From Candidatus Neomarinimicrobiota bacterium (lineage in GTDB: Bacteria > Fidelibacterota > SORT01): a DNA stretch of 64,000 nt. This document shows positions 1 through 7,709 of the stretch, piece by piece. The stretch covers positions 1 through 64,000 of the forward strand of contig JACZTG010000010.1 in assembly GCA_022573815.1 (NCBI GenBank). Direction: 5' to 3'. The notes under the pieces were generated by a model. It searched no databases. It had not been told where the DNA came from and was given only the letters and a program-made list of their open reading frames with translations. Position numbers and translations under genes: made by a program. Numbering within the stretch: the stretch's first letter is position 1; the number at the start of each line of letters is the position of its first letter.

Positions 1-179
1 TTTCGCTGATAATCTATAATCTTCTCGGACAGGAGGTAGCGCGACTTGTAAATGGTGTCGAGACGGCAGGTAATCACAATATCAATTGGGACGCATCAAA
101 TGTTTCATCGGGAATTTATTTCTACCGTCTCCAATCAGGCAACTTCGTCCAAACACGGAAGATGGTACTTCTAAAATAG
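1..179 (+). CDS. C-terminal end of a T9SS-sorted secreted protein (partial)
   Basis: Only the last ~58 codons are inside the window, ending at the TAG at 177-179. The translation reads through a YNLLGQEVARLV segment, NWDASNVSSGIYFYRLQ and finally KMVLLK. This is the pattern of the type A T9SS C-terminal sorting domain (FlgD-like Ig fold) used by FCB bacteria to export and anchor cargo. The same domain ends the protein at 13808-15115, so the two are cargo of the same secretion route. The mature part lies upstream of the window and its function cannot be judged. Confidence 0.85.
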   Translation, partial: SLIIYNLLGQEVARLVNGVETAGNHNINWDASNVSSGIYFYRLQSGNFVQTRKMVLLK

Positions 180-256
180 GAATGGAGTTCCCGCTGAACA
201 GTGTTCGGCCATTTCAGTTTTATACCGTCCAATTTATATAGCTTTGCGATAATATC

Positions 257-337
257 CTAATCGGATTGTGCGACTGTTATAGCCGTTGAGCCCAATAAAA
301 AAATAATTGCAAAACATACTGCTTGGATCTTCTTCAA
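257..337 (-). pseudogene. Decayed or truncated signal-peptide ORF
   Basis: On the minus strand a TTG at 337-335 is preceded by a GAGGTG-like ribosome site. It opens 26 codons starting MKKIQAVCFAIIFLLG and ending TVAQSD before a TAG at 259-257. The product is a complete-looking Sec signal peptide (KK, hydrophobic core, A-Q cleavage region) with almost nothing after it. No continuation is seen in the next codons, which soon reach another stop. The likeliest reading is the head of a degraded exported-protein gene; a genuine tiny secreted peptide is less likely. Confidence 0.4.
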
Positions 338-523
338 TATACACCTCGAATGTTGGTAAATAATTTATTTACGAAGAAGGTGACTAAAAGTTTTTTTTGG
401 TGTGCTAAAGAGGAGGGTGGAATATATATTCATAGATATTCAAATCAAGTAATTCGGAATATATGAATTCAGTAAATAGTTATTTAGACAGATTAATAAA
501 TTCATTGATTATTAAAAAACGTA

Positions 524-551
524 TTGCAAATTAAGCGTAATTTACTATATT
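524..551 (+). promoter_or_regulatory. Putative promoter of the reverse transcriptase leader
   Basis: TTGCAA (524-529), a 16-bp spacer and TATATT (546-551) would start RNA near 558. That gives a leader of about 200 nt before the RT ATG at 760, including all the hairpins at 609-740. The spacing and boxes match other promoter-like pairs in this window. Confidence 0.45.
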
Positions 552-600
552 GCTTAAATCAAAAGTACGTAAAATCAAAATCTTTAATAATTGGTGTAAT

Positions 601-740
601 AGCAGTGAGCAACGCAGTTGGTTGCATATAACATCGGGTGAAAATGCTTGCCCAAGCTCCGATGCTAAGGGCGGGTAAGTTCTACTATAAGTGTGAACTT
701 ACCAAGTTCCGGAGTAATATTAGCCATTGCAACTTACCCC
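601..740 (+). ncRNA. Hairpin-rich leader upstream of the reverse transcriptase
   Basis: Inverted repeats follow each other closely: GCAAC 609-613 with GTTGC 621-625; CATCGG 632-637 with CCGATG 659-664, enclosing GCTTG 646-650/CAAGC 653-657; GGTAAGTT 674-681 with AACTTACC 696-703. A second AACTTACC at 731-738 can compete for the same GGTAAGTT, and AACTT/AAGTT at 696-708 is a further alternative. Several bacterial reverse transcriptases (retrons, some DRT systems) use a structured RNA directly upstream, so this may be the RT's template or cofactor RNA. It could also be only a regulatory leader. No known RNA family is recognised. Confidence 0.4.
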
Positions 741-759
741 ATCTAATTATAAATATATT

Positions 760-2427
760 ATGAGTGAATTATTTGAACCATATTTATCTCAGCGAAGCAT
801 TATTGAATCCCTTATAGCTATTCGAGTATCAGAAGCCCAAAAACGTCATAATACATATTACTATAAAAATTTAAATTATCGAGCAAAATACCCAAGTATC
901 ACAGATTCGGAAGTAATTAATGTTATGCCGCCTCGATCACGGTGGGTTAGGCCAAATTTATTAACACGAAAATCAATGATATCGTCAGATGTTTATAAAT
1001 TGTCTATAAGGAAAGCTATTAATAGACAATTTTGTGTAAGGAAATCTAAGAGAGAAGCGTGGTTTGGAAATCTCGAATTCTTTATTTCAAATGTAAGAAA
1101 ATCAGTGTTGCAAGATATTGACCATATAGTTGAAACTCCGAAGATCTTGCCCATAGCAAAGGGAAAAGATAGTGATCGATATAGACCTTTGGCGAAATAT
1201 TCCTTGAAAGATAGAGTAATAATTGGATCAGTGGCAAAATATTTGAGAACAATATTCGATCCACTTTTTCTTGATAATTCTTATGCCTTCCGTGCTAAGT
1301 CAGGAAGTAATCTCATGCCTACTCATCATACCGCAGTTGAAAATCTTATCAATTATTCTTCTAAATTTGGGGGGAATGATATTTGGGTCGCTGAATGTGA
1401 CATAAAGAAATTTTTTGATACCATTCACCATGATGTAGCTATTAACTCATTGAACGAAGCGATGAATAGATTAAATCATCAAGCAATATATATAGATTCA
1501 AGAGCAATAAAATTGTTTTATTCGTTTCTGAAATCATACACGTTTGCGAATGTTGCTATTCCCGAGTTTGATAGATGGAAAAAAGAAAAAGGAATTTCAG
1601 GTCGATTAAGTTGGCCGAGGCATGAACTAGGAGATATTTATTATAACGTAAATAAAGAAGAAATTGGAATTCCGCAAGGAGGCGCACTATCTCCTTTGAT
1701 TGCTAATCTAGTTCTTGATGCAGCTGATAAAAAAGTAATCCAAAAGGGAAAAGACAATGATCTGTTTTACGCAAGATATTGTGATGATATGGTTATTCTT
1801 CATCGAGACGAAAAACAGTGTAAATTAGCTTTTCAAAGAGACCAATCTGTTATTCAAGAGAAAAATCTTATTATACATGAACCAGAAATTATTAAAGTTT
1901 ATGATAAGTCTTATTATAAATTAAAATCAAAGCACCCATATATCTGGGGAAAACGAAATGGTAGATTAAATGTGGTTCCGTGGTTGTCATTTCTTGGCTA
2001 CCAAATTCGCCATGATAATCTTATTAGGGTTAGAAAATCATCAGTGCTTAAAGAACGAGACAAGCAGAAGGATATTGCTGACAAAATCTTAGAGATTATC
2101 AAAGGTAAAATTCCAACCACAAATAAATCATCAGCACATATAAAAACTAGCTTTGAAAGTAAGCTTGTATATATGTCTGTTGGTACAAATAAATTAAACC
2201 GTCGATTTGGAAGCTTTTGTTGGACCTCAGGATTTGCTCTCTTAAATAAGTATAAAAGTAACACATCCCAATTACAATATCTAGACCGGATGAGAAACAA
2301 TCAGGTTTTTAGAATCCGACTAAGTTTTAAAAAACATATATTACCTTTCAAGCCAAATAAAGGTCGCAAACATCGCTCTTTAAGATACTATGGATATCCT
2401 TTCAGCTATACTTCTCAACTAAAATAG
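760..2427 (+). CDS. Reverse transcriptase (RVT_1), unassigned group, possibly defence-related
   Basis: A 555-residue protein with clear RT motifs: AECDIKKFFD (about 211-220, first catalytic Asp), IPQGGALSPL (about 304-313), YCDD (340-343, catalytic pair) and WLSFLGYQIR in the following motif. It lacks a recognisable HNH endonuclease domain and the VTG motif of retron RTs. No group II intron domain V is seen downstream and no template/variable repeat of a diversity-generating retroelement is seen. That leaves the unknown-group/Abi/DRT-like RTs, or a domesticated group II-like RT. I chose ATG 760; an in-frame TTG at 727 would place the start inside the leader repeats. The gene is visibly more AT-rich than its neighbours, suggesting transfer. 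It stands alone, with no integrase or partner gene. Confidence 0.8.
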   Translation: MSELFEPYLSQRSIIESLIAIRVSEAQKRHNTYYYKNLNYRAKYPSITDSEVINVMPPRSRWVRPNLLTRKSMISSDVYKLSIRKAINRQFCVRKSKREAWFGNLEFFISNVRKSVLQDIDHIVETPKILPIAKGKDSDRYRPLAKYSLKDRVIIGSVAKYLRTIFDPLFLDNSYAFRAKSGSNLMPTHHTAVENLINYSSKFGGNDIWVAECDIKKFFDTIHHDVAINSLNEAMNRLNHQAIYIDSRAIKLFYSFLKSYTFANVAIPEFDRWKKEKGISGRLSWPRHELGDIYYNVNKEEIGIPQGGALSPLIANLVLDAADKKVIQKGKDNDLFYARYCDDMVILHRDEKQCKLAFQRDQSVIQEKNLIIHEPEIIKVYDKSYYKLKSKHPYIWGKRNGRLNVVPWLSFLGYQIRHDNLIRVRKSSVLKERDKQKDIADKILEIIKGKIPTTNKSSAHIKTSFESKLVYMSVGTNKLNRRFGSFCWTSGFALLNKYKSNTSQLQYLDRMRNNQVFRIRLSFKKHILPFKPNKGRKHRSLRYYGYPFSYTSQLK

Positions 2428-2482
2428 TTATGTGTAATAACAACTAATCTCACATAACTCACGTCTAAAAAGCAGAAAATGC

Positions 2483-2511
2483 TTGATATAAGCGATTATT
2501 ATGCTTATAAT
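2483..2511 (+). promoter_or_regulatory. Promoter of rpoD
   Basis: TTGATA (2483-2488), a 17-bp spacer and TATAAT (2506-2511) lie between the RT stop and rpoD. Transcription would start near 2518, leaving a leader of about 155 nt. Confidence 0.6.
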
Positions 2512-2672
2512 TAGAGGTTGCGAAAGAAAAATATGAAAAAAGAGGGTGATTTCACGGTTCCGCGGTCAAGAATAACTTATTTGAACACCCGATTCATATC
2601 TTTAACTAACAGTTAACGGAAAAGTTTCAGGATAGCTAGAATTTAAATTTTAAACTCCAGGGGACATGGAAA

Positions 2673-3542
2673 ATGGCAGAAAGACTTAAGAAAATTGGGA
2701 TGGACGCAAACAGATCTCTCTCAAAATATTTGGAAGAGATCGGAAAATACGAACCGTTAAAACCGAAAGAGGAAGTCAGGCTCGCAAAGTTAGTGCGGTC
2801 AGAAGATAAAGACGAATCTTTAAATGCTCTAAAGAAGCTCACAGAATCCAATTTACGTTTTGTTGTAAGTGTAGCAAAAAATTATCAGGGTCAGGGACTT
2901 CCGTTGACAGACCTGATAAATGAAGGTAACCTTGGACTTATCAAGGCTGCCGAACGGTTTGACGAGACACGAGGATTTAAATTTATCTCTTATGCGGTTT
3001 GGTGGATAAGACAATCAATATTGCAGGCATTAGCCGAACACTCACGAATTGTTCGTCTGCCGCTGAACAGAGTGGGAACCATCAGTAAAGTCACGAAAAT
3101 CGCCAACAGGCTCGAACAGATCATTGAACGGCAACCGAATGAAGTTGAGATCGCCGAAAAGCTCGAAATGAAACCTGAAGAAGTTTCCGACACGATAATG
3201 ATGTCGAAACGGCATAATTCTCTGGACGAACCATTTAGGAACGGTGAGAAAAACTCACTCATAGATGTTGTCGAAGACGAAGGTCAAAGCCCTCCCGACA
3301 ACGATTTGATGTTTGAATCTCTTAAGGATGAGATAGCGTCAGCGCTTGATACGCTCACAGACAGGGAACGGGAGATCATCAGGCTCTACTTCGGTATTGA
3401 AAGAGAATATCCTCTGACTCTGAATGAGATCGGAGAACAGTTTAACGTTACGCGCGAAAGAGTTCGTCAGATAAAAGAAAAAGCTATACGTCGGCTCCGT
3501 CATAAATCGCGCAGCAAGAAACTGAGAGCGTATCTCGGTTAA
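2673..3542 (+). CDS. rpoD: Primary RNA polymerase sigma factor (RpoD/SigA, short form)
   Basis: A 289-residue sigma-70 factor that directs RNA polymerase to -10/-35 promoters. Region 1.2 ([12 protein letters not shown]) is at the N-terminus. Region 2 includes [17 protein letters not shown] and the melting motif [17 protein letters not shown]. Region 3 follows, and region 4 has the helix-turn-helix [18 protein letters not shown]. It lacks the long region 1.1 of proteobacterial RpoD, and its length is typical of Bacteroidota and relatives. An AGGGGAC ribosome site sits about 8 nt before the ATG. It is monocistronic, with its own promoter and the hairpin terminator at 3623-3655. Confidence 0.95.
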   Translation: MAERLKKIGMDANRSLSKYLEEIGKYEPLKPKEEVRLAKLVRSEDKDESLNALKKLTESNLRFVVSVAKNYQGQGLPLTDLINEGNLGLIKAAERFDETRGFKFISYAVWWIRQSILQALAEHSRIVRLPLNRVGTISKVTKIANRLEQIIERQPNEVEIAEKLEMKPEEVSDTIMMSKRHNSLDEPFRNGEKNSLIDVVEDEGQSPPDNDLMFESLKDEIASALDTLTDREREIIRLYFGIEREYPLTLNEIGEQFNVTRERVRQIKEKAIRRLRHKSRSKKLRAYLG

Positions 3543-3622
3543 TATTATCTGAATTCTGAGGTTGCTCCTTGCCAATGCGATTGTTTTCCGGCAGGAATGA
3601 CATTCAAAATATATTATCATAA

Positions 3623-3655
3623 ATGGTCTTTAAGAAATTCTTAAGGACCATTTTG
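3623..3655 (+). terminator. Rho-independent terminator after rpoD
   Basis: ATGGTCTTTAAG and CTTAAGGACCAT form a 12-bp stem (one G-U pair) with a 5-nt AAATT loop, followed by TTTT at 3651-3654. Confidence 0.65.
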
Positions 3656-3756
3656 ATATATGATATTCATCCTGAAAATTTAGTATGTTCGTGACTTCCT
3701 CCGGTAATTGCCTAAACAATTAAAAGTTGACAAATATGAAAAAAGCAAAATATCTC

Positions 3757-3786
3757 TTGCATTCAGGAAATGCGTGTATATATATT
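3757..3786 (+). promoter_or_regulatory. Putative promoter of the cold-shock gene
   Basis: TTGCAT (3757-3762), an 18-bp spacer and TATATT (3781-3786). A TTGACA at 3727-3732, followed at 17 bp by ATATCT, is a possible second promoter 30 bp upstream. Confidence 0.4.
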
Positions 3787-3937
3787 GCTTGTGCAATAAA
3801 AAAGGAAGTATGAAGGAAGCATAAAGTAGTAAATTAGACATACCTTTCAAGAATCATCTCGGATGACATTAGGTACAATTTCTATTATTTTTTCATACAC
3901 TGTAAAACAATATGCCAAAAATAGGAGATATTAAATT

Positions 3938-4150
3938 ATGGCAGATCGCGAAACAGGCACAGTAAAATGGTTTAACAGCCAAAAAGGATTCGGATTCATT
4001 TCGAGAGAAGGTGGCGAGGATGCATTTGTGCATTACTCCTCCATTCAATCAGAAGGCTTCCGCAACCTTGAAGAAGGTCAGAAAGTCGAATTCACGATGA
4101 GTGAAGGCGAGAAAGGACCACAGGCTGTTGACGTTACTGTAGCGAGTTAA
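3938..4150 (+). CDS. csp: Cold-shock domain protein (CspA family)
   Basis: A 70-residue single OB-fold protein that binds single-stranded RNA/DNA and acts as an RNA chaperone. [14 protein letters not shown] contains RNP1 (KGFGFI) and DAFVHYSSI contains RNP2. The length is standard for the family. A GGAG ribosome site lies upstream of the ATG. The gene is monocistronic with a long leader and a strong terminator at 4229-4262. The leader suggests post-transcriptional control, but whether expression is cold-induced cannot be read from sequence. Confidence 0.95.
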   Translation: MADRETGTVKWFNSQKGFGFISREGGEDAFVHYSSIQSEGFRNLEEGQKVEFTMSEGEKGPQAVDVTVAS

Positions 4151-4226
4151 GAGACAGACTATTAACTCATAGTTCATGAAAAATAATAGAGGGCATTGAG
4201 TCCCGCTTAATCTTTCAAGAGCATAT

Positions 4227-4262
4227 AAAAACCTCTAAGCATTTGCTTAGAGGTTTTTCTTT
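4227..4262. terminator. Bidirectional rho-independent terminator
   Basis: A perfect 9-bp stem CCTCTAAGC (4232-4240)/GCTTAGAGG (4245-4253) with an ATTT loop is flanked by an A-run on the left and a T-run on the right. It can end both the cold-shock gene (plus) and the hydrolase gene at 4282-5112 (minus). Confidence 0.85.
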
Positions 4263-4281
4263 AACTGAACAGTGAATTCAA

Positions 4282-5112
4282 CTAACCAAGTGTTCTCGAA
4301 AGGAAATTCTTAAGCTGCTTCCAGGCATCTATCGCCGCATCTCTACCGTCCGGGTTTCTGTCTAACCAAAGAAAAAATCCATGCCCCACATCATCGTATA
4401 TATGAATTTCATTCGGAATGCCAGCCTTCTTAAGAGCTTTCTCGAATTTTCTGACATCTGAAGGGGGAATACCGCCGTCATTTTCGGCGAAGATTCCTAA
4501 AACATCATGTCCGATTTGCTTCAATTTCTCAGGGTCATCAATTAAACTGCCGTAAAAAATAGCTGTGGCTTCATGATTTTCGCCGCCGATAGCGTAACTC
4601 AAGACGACTCCGCCGCCGTAACACCATCCCATCGTGCCGATCTTATCTACATAAACATCGTCCCGGCTTCGAAGCAGTTTTGCCGCTGCATCAAGATTCC
4701 GAACCATTACGTCGGGTTTTGCCCGCGTCTCGCTCATAAGAGCCATATTTTCTTCTCTTGAATATCCCTGTCTTCCGCTGTACATATCCGCTGCAAGAAC
4801 AACATAACCCTCATCCGTAAGGTTATCCGCCATCTGTCTGATCCGATCGCTCAATCCATTCCATTCATGGACAATTAATAAGCCCGGTTTTTTACCTTTC
4901 GTATCAGGAGCAACTATATAGCCGGTCGTTTTGTCGTCTTCTTCAAAGTAGTTAACTGATTCCCCTTTTGGAGCGGGAGCAGTTCCGAGAACGGCGGATG
5001 GGAGATCATCTTTATCTGCGTTTACCGAAGAGGATGATTGGTTGAAGACCACCCATAATCCAAGAAAGATTATAGGAACGACAAAAAATATCTTCCGTCG
5101 GGATTGAGGCAT
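4282..5112 (-). CDS. Exported dienelactone hydrolase-family alpha/beta hydrolase
   Basis: A 276-residue protein with an N-terminal hydrophobic segment (residues ~8-23) that should act as signal peptide or anchor. The DLH fold follows: HEWNGL near 82-87, nucleophile motif GWCYGGG with Cys164, acid Asp212 in FAENDGG, and His244 in GHGFF. This Cys-Asp-His triad is the dienelactone hydrolase signature. The true substrate of this extracytoplasmic branch is unknown; an ester or lactone is likely. It follows the cysteine hydrolase gene (5215-5967) on the same strand but is separated from it by a terminator, so the two may be transcribed separately. Confidence 0.88.
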   Translation of the reverse strand: MPQSRRKIFFVVPIIFLGLWVVFNQSSSSVNADKDDLPSAVLGTAPAPKGESVNYFEEDDKTTGYIVAPDTKGKKPGLLIVHEWNGLSDRIRQMADNLTDEGYVVLAADMYSGRQGYSREENMALMSETRAKPDVMVRNLDAAAKLLRSRDDVYVDKIGTMGWCYGGGVVLSYAIGGENHEATAIFYGSLIDDPEKLKQIGHDVLGIFAENDGGIPPSDVRKFEKALKKAGIPNEIHIYDDVGHGFFLWLDRNPDGRDAAIDAWKQLKNFLSRTLG

Positions 5113-5154
5113 AAGTTAACTCCTTGATTAATTTCGTCAGCCGAATAATTAGCA

Positions 5155-5196
5155 TAAAAAATAGGGAGATAATCAACACTGATAATTATCTCCCTA
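5155..5196 (-). terminator. Rho-independent terminator of the isochorismatase-family gene
   Basis: A perfect 12-bp inverted repeat, TAGGGAGATAAT (5162-5173)/ATTATCTCCCTA (5185-5196), is followed on the minus strand by a run of T (A-run at 5157-5161 on plus). It lies just past the stop of the gene at 5215. Confidence 0.85.
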
Positions 5197-5214
5197 AATA
5201 GAAATCAGAGTATA

Positions 5215-5967
5215 TTAATTCTTACTGTAACTGTCATTGATGTTCTTCACAGCTTCTTCAGTTGTCCAGACAGCATTGGCGATAAAACGGAAGTTTACCA
5301 GAGCGCTTTCGTATCCGTTACCGTCAGGCACAATAGCAGCGGCAGTTGCGTCTTTTACCACGGCAACTTCAAAACCCTGTTCCAGAAGTTCACGCATATG
5401 GGCTTCAACACAAAGATTAGCGGACATACCCGCTAAAATCACCTTATCTATCCCACGTTTTCTCAGCTGAAGTACAAGATCATTTGTTTCCGGGCCGTAA
5501 ACTTTATGCGGACTTGTTATGACCGTAGCGCCGTTATTAATATATTTTTTGTATTGCTCAAGCCAATCGGCGCCGGAATTCTCAAAACCATCTAAATTGA
5601 GAGCGCCTTTTCTGTCGAACATATTGATATTATGCATTAACATCTCGAGGGCGCCTACAAATTTCCATCCATGATCGGTGGGATAGTAATAGTGTGGTGA
5701 AATAAATAATGGTACGCCATTTTTATTAGCCACTCTGAACAAAGTTTCAAGATTCTTTACCGTATTATTTGCTGTGACGCTTTCGCCCACAACTCCCCAC
5801 GTAACGCCGTCAGGGCTAAGGAAATCGTTTTGCGGGTCTGTGATTACAAGAGCGGTGCGTTCGGTGTCAATAGTCATTCCCGGGTTTGGCAGCTGTGCAT
5901 CTGCAACGGGCGAAAATCCTGCGATTAAAAGAAAAACAATTAACGCTCCCATTATAATTCTCATCAT
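5215..5967 (-). CDS. Exported isochorismatase-like cysteine hydrolase
   Basis: 250 residues with a Sec signal peptide (cleavage probably after VADA, ~24). The isochorismatase-fold triad is visible: Asp44 in ITDPQNDF, Lys155 in SPHKVYGPE and Cys186 in SANLCVEAHMR. The family includes nicotinamidases, N-carbamoyl hydrolases and isochorismatases, and a periplasmic location points away from NAD salvage or siderophore synthesis. The substrate is unknown. It is the first gene of the minus-strand pair with the DLH-family hydrolase, though a terminator separates them. Confidence 0.87.
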   Translation of the reverse strand: MMRIIMGALIVFLLIAGFSPVADAQLPNPGMTIDTERTALVITDPQNDFLSPDGVTWGVVGESVTANNTVKNLETLFRVANKNGVPLFISPHYYYPTDHGWKFVGALEMLMHNINMFDRKGALNLDGFENSGADWLEQYKKYINNGATVITSPHKVYGPETNDLVLQLRKRGIDKVILAGMSANLCVEAHMRELLEQGFEVAVVKDATAAAIVPDGNGYESALVNFRFIANAVWTTEEAVKNINDSYSKN

Positions 5968-6043
5968 GTTTTCTCCTATCTTATTTTGGTATCTTCATTC
6001 CGGCTGAAGTAATTGAAGACGTTTTAATTACACAAGGTGTGAA

Positions 6044-6071
6044 TTGACAGTGAAAATAAGAAAAGTATTAT
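6044..6071 (+). promoter_or_regulatory. Promoter of the small zinc-protein operon
   Basis: TTGACA (6044-6049), a 16-bp spacer and TATTAT (6066-6071) lie ahead of the TTG start at 6153. Initiation near 6078 would give a leader of about 75 nt. Confidence 0.55.
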
Positions 6072-6152
6072 ATAAATATCAATAAAATTTTTATTGTATA
6101 TTATATGATAATCAAAACGCTGATCCTTATCTGTCAGGGAGGAGTTATATAA

Positions 6153-6377
6153 TTGTTTTGTTGTAAAGATCATGAAATTGCAAACGAAATGGGAATGCTC
6201 GTAAATCTTCCTCGTGAAGCGATAGAGGATGGCGTTGTGCGAAATACCGTCATCACGGAGTATTTTCTAACCAATAAGGACGATGAGTACCAAAGCAAAA
6301 CTTATATGGGAATAAATTTTTGTCCGTTTTGCGGTTCGGGAATTTCAACTGAACTTTGGATAGCCGAAAAAAAATAA
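6153..6377 (+). CDS. Small Cys-rich protein with a CPFCG motif
   Basis: A 74-residue protein of unknown function. It begins with FCCKDHE and ends with the pair FCPFCGSGIS, so a metal (probably zinc) could be bound by Cys pairs at each end. The start is TTG, supported by GGGAGGAG 8 nt upstream. It opens a run of three small genes (6153-7070) behind one promoter. Two of the three have Cys-pair zinc-ribbon motifs. No family is recognised. Confidence 0.65.
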   Translation: MFCCKDHEIANEMGMLVNLPREAIEDGVVRNTVITEYFLTNKDDEYQSKTYMGINFCPFCGSGISTELWIAEKK

Positions 6378-6393
6378 CGATTTTATAAATCAA

Positions 6394-6747
6394 ATGAGTA
6401 TGAAATCATTATTCTTTTCGCAATTAAACAGAGAACTGTCCTGGGTCGCTGTTCCGGTTGAATCGGTTACCGCCGAGTATAATAGCGGGGATAAACCTTC
6501 TACCGTTTATCAGGTAAATATCAGCAGGGGAAAGCTGCCTGACAATGGCAACGCAATTTCTGATCTTAAAGTAAGGCTTTGGGTCGGAGAGGATATTCTA
6601 ACAAATGAGAATCACGATGTTAACATAAGAAATTATCTGTCGTCTGAAAAACCGGATAATATTATAATTCCGGTGGAGGTCAAAGGAATTGATTTATCAG
6701 AAAAGGAAATTCATTCAGCAGAGGCGTGGATATTATGGAAAAAATAA
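6394..6747 (+). CDS. Hypothetical protein
   Basis: A 117-residue soluble protein, no signal peptide and no recognised domain. The centre (YQVNISRGKLPDNG...LKVRLWVGED) looks like alternating beta strands, and three Trp residues are present. It sits 16 nt after the CPFCG protein and overlaps the zinc-ribbon gene that follows, so it is probably co-translated with it. A second in-frame ATG at 6400 is an alternative start; neither has a good ribosome site. Confidence 0.55.
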   Translation: MSMKSLFFSQLNRELSWVAVPVESVTAEYNSGDKPSTVYQVNISRGKLPDNGNAISDLKVRLWVGEDILTNENHDVNIRNYLSSEKPDNIIIPVEVKGIDLSEKEIHSAEAWILWKK

Positions 6748-7070
6748 AATTAAGCCTTATCACGGTAAAATGTCCCAATTGCGGGTCAGATGGAATCGTA
6801 TATTCCTGTGAACCTGAATGCTGCTTCAATCATGTGTGCGGAAAATGTCTGACGACATTTGAGCTTGCCACTACAGCAGGTGATAAATCCCCACTTAATT
6901 CAGAGTATTTGCTACCTGAAAAGGAAATAACGTTGCCGACTACGGAATGCGATGCGTGTGGAAGTATTGAAGTATATGTGTTGGACACCGAAAAAACTTA
7001 TGAAAACTTAGTGTGCGCGGATTGCAGCAATCTATTGACGCTGGAGTTTGTGGATGTCCAAAGCGCCTGA
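6735..7070 (+). CDS. Double zinc-ribbon-like protein
   Basis: About 111 residues with four Cys pairs: CPNCGS, CGKC, CDACGS and CADCS. This is the pattern of two treble-clef/zinc-ribbon modules. The first pair is followed by an extra CEPECC cluster. I prefer ATG 6735, which has GAGG 10 nt upstream, over the in-frame GTG at 6726. It overlaps the preceding gene by 13 bp, so translation is probably coupled. It may bind nucleic acid or protein, but nothing visible fixes the role. Confidence 0.65.
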   Translation: MEKIKLSLITVKCPNCGSDGIVYSCEPECCFNHVCGKCLTTFELATTAGDKSPLNSEYLLPEKEITLPTTECDACGSIEVYVLDTEKTYENLVCADCSNLLTLEFVDVQSA

Positions 7071-7142
7071 ACGGCTGAACCGTGTAGCCTGATAAATTTA
7101 CTCCGTTCCAATAATAAATTATTTATAAAAAAAGGAAATATT

Positions 7143-7709
7143 ATGAGAAGAATTTCACTGTTAATTGTTGGTCTATTTATATCATTTAATTCATTAGCGG
7201 CTCAAGACGCTCAAATAATACTTCACGAAGCCACATTCAATAAGTTCCTGGATGCAATCGGAAGTATATCGGGAAGCGGAAAATTCAAAAAAGCATTTAT
7301 AAAAACCAGCTATACCTGGAAGATACGTAACGCCCGAATAGACCTTGAGCCCGGTATTGCCACGTTTTACGCTGTCGCCGATATAAAGGCTAAAGGGATT
7401 AAGTTTACAGAAAAAGTTACCGGTTCTGTGGACGTGAATTTTGATCCCGTTAGAAATCTAATTTCTGTGAAGGTGAGGGAGGCGAAGTTCGATGTGAAGA
7501 TATTCGGGGTTAAAGTGGCTACAATTGACCTTGCGAAATTTTATAAGCCGAAGTTTCAGTTTGAGGGACCGAAGCCGCTTCAAAAGAGTGTAACGGTAGA
7601 TTTACCGGAAGGGAAAAAGAAAATCATTAAAATCACGACTGTGAGACAGAATTTTAAGATATTAAAAGATAGAATAGTGGTGGAGTCTGTTTTTTCGTTT
7701 AAGAGTTAA
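7143..7709 (+). CDS. Exported protein of unknown function
   Basis: 188 residues starting with a clear signal peptide (MRRISLLIVGLFISFNSLAAQ, cleavage near 20). The mature part is rich in alternating basic/hydrophobic beta strands with repeated VxVKxxEAKFDVKIFGVKVATIDL-type patterns, suggesting a beta-sandwich or lipid-binding-like fold. No catalytic motif is visible. An AAGGAAA ribosome site precedes the ATG. Its 3' end overlaps the convergent nadA gene by 4 bp. Confidence 0.6.
   Translation: MRRISLLIVGLFISFNSLAAQDAQIILHEATFNKFLDAIGSISGSGKFKKAFIKTSYTWKIRNARIDLEPGIATFYAVADIKAKGIKFTEKVTGSVDVNFDPVRNLISVKVREAKFDVKIFGVKVATIDLAKFYKPKFQFEGPKPLQKSVTVDLPEGKKKIIKITTVRQNFKILKDRIVVESVFSFKS

Larger units (their letters stand above)
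180..759. other. 580-bp intergenic region: ORF remnant, promoter and RT leader
   Basis: No full gene is seen between the T9SS cargo stop and the reverse transcriptase ATG. The stretch holds a 26-codon minus-strand signal-peptide ORF (257-337), an AT-rich unassigned part (338-520), a promoter-like pair at 524-551, and a hairpin-rich leader at about 601-740, each listed separately. Confidence 0.6.
3543..3937. other. 395-bp intergenic region: rpoD terminator and cold-shock gene leader
   Basis: The first part holds the rpoD terminator (3623-3655). The rest holds promoter-like boxes (TTGACA at 3727, and the better-spaced pair at 3757-3786) and a leader of about 145 nt before the cold-shock ATG. 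Long 5' leaders acting as RNA thermosensors are known for the CspA family. No specific cold box is recognised here. Confidence 0.5.

Noticed and set aside
601-2427. Retron or diversity-generating retroelement
   Set aside because: The RT lacks the retron VTG motif and its length exceeds typical retron RTs. No template/variable repeat pair or target gene is visible nearby.
2428-2672. Group II intron domain V after the RT
   Set aside because: No conserved domain V-like hairpin with the AGC/AGY catalytic triad and no intron boundary (GUGYG...AY) could be recognised, so an intron call is not supported.
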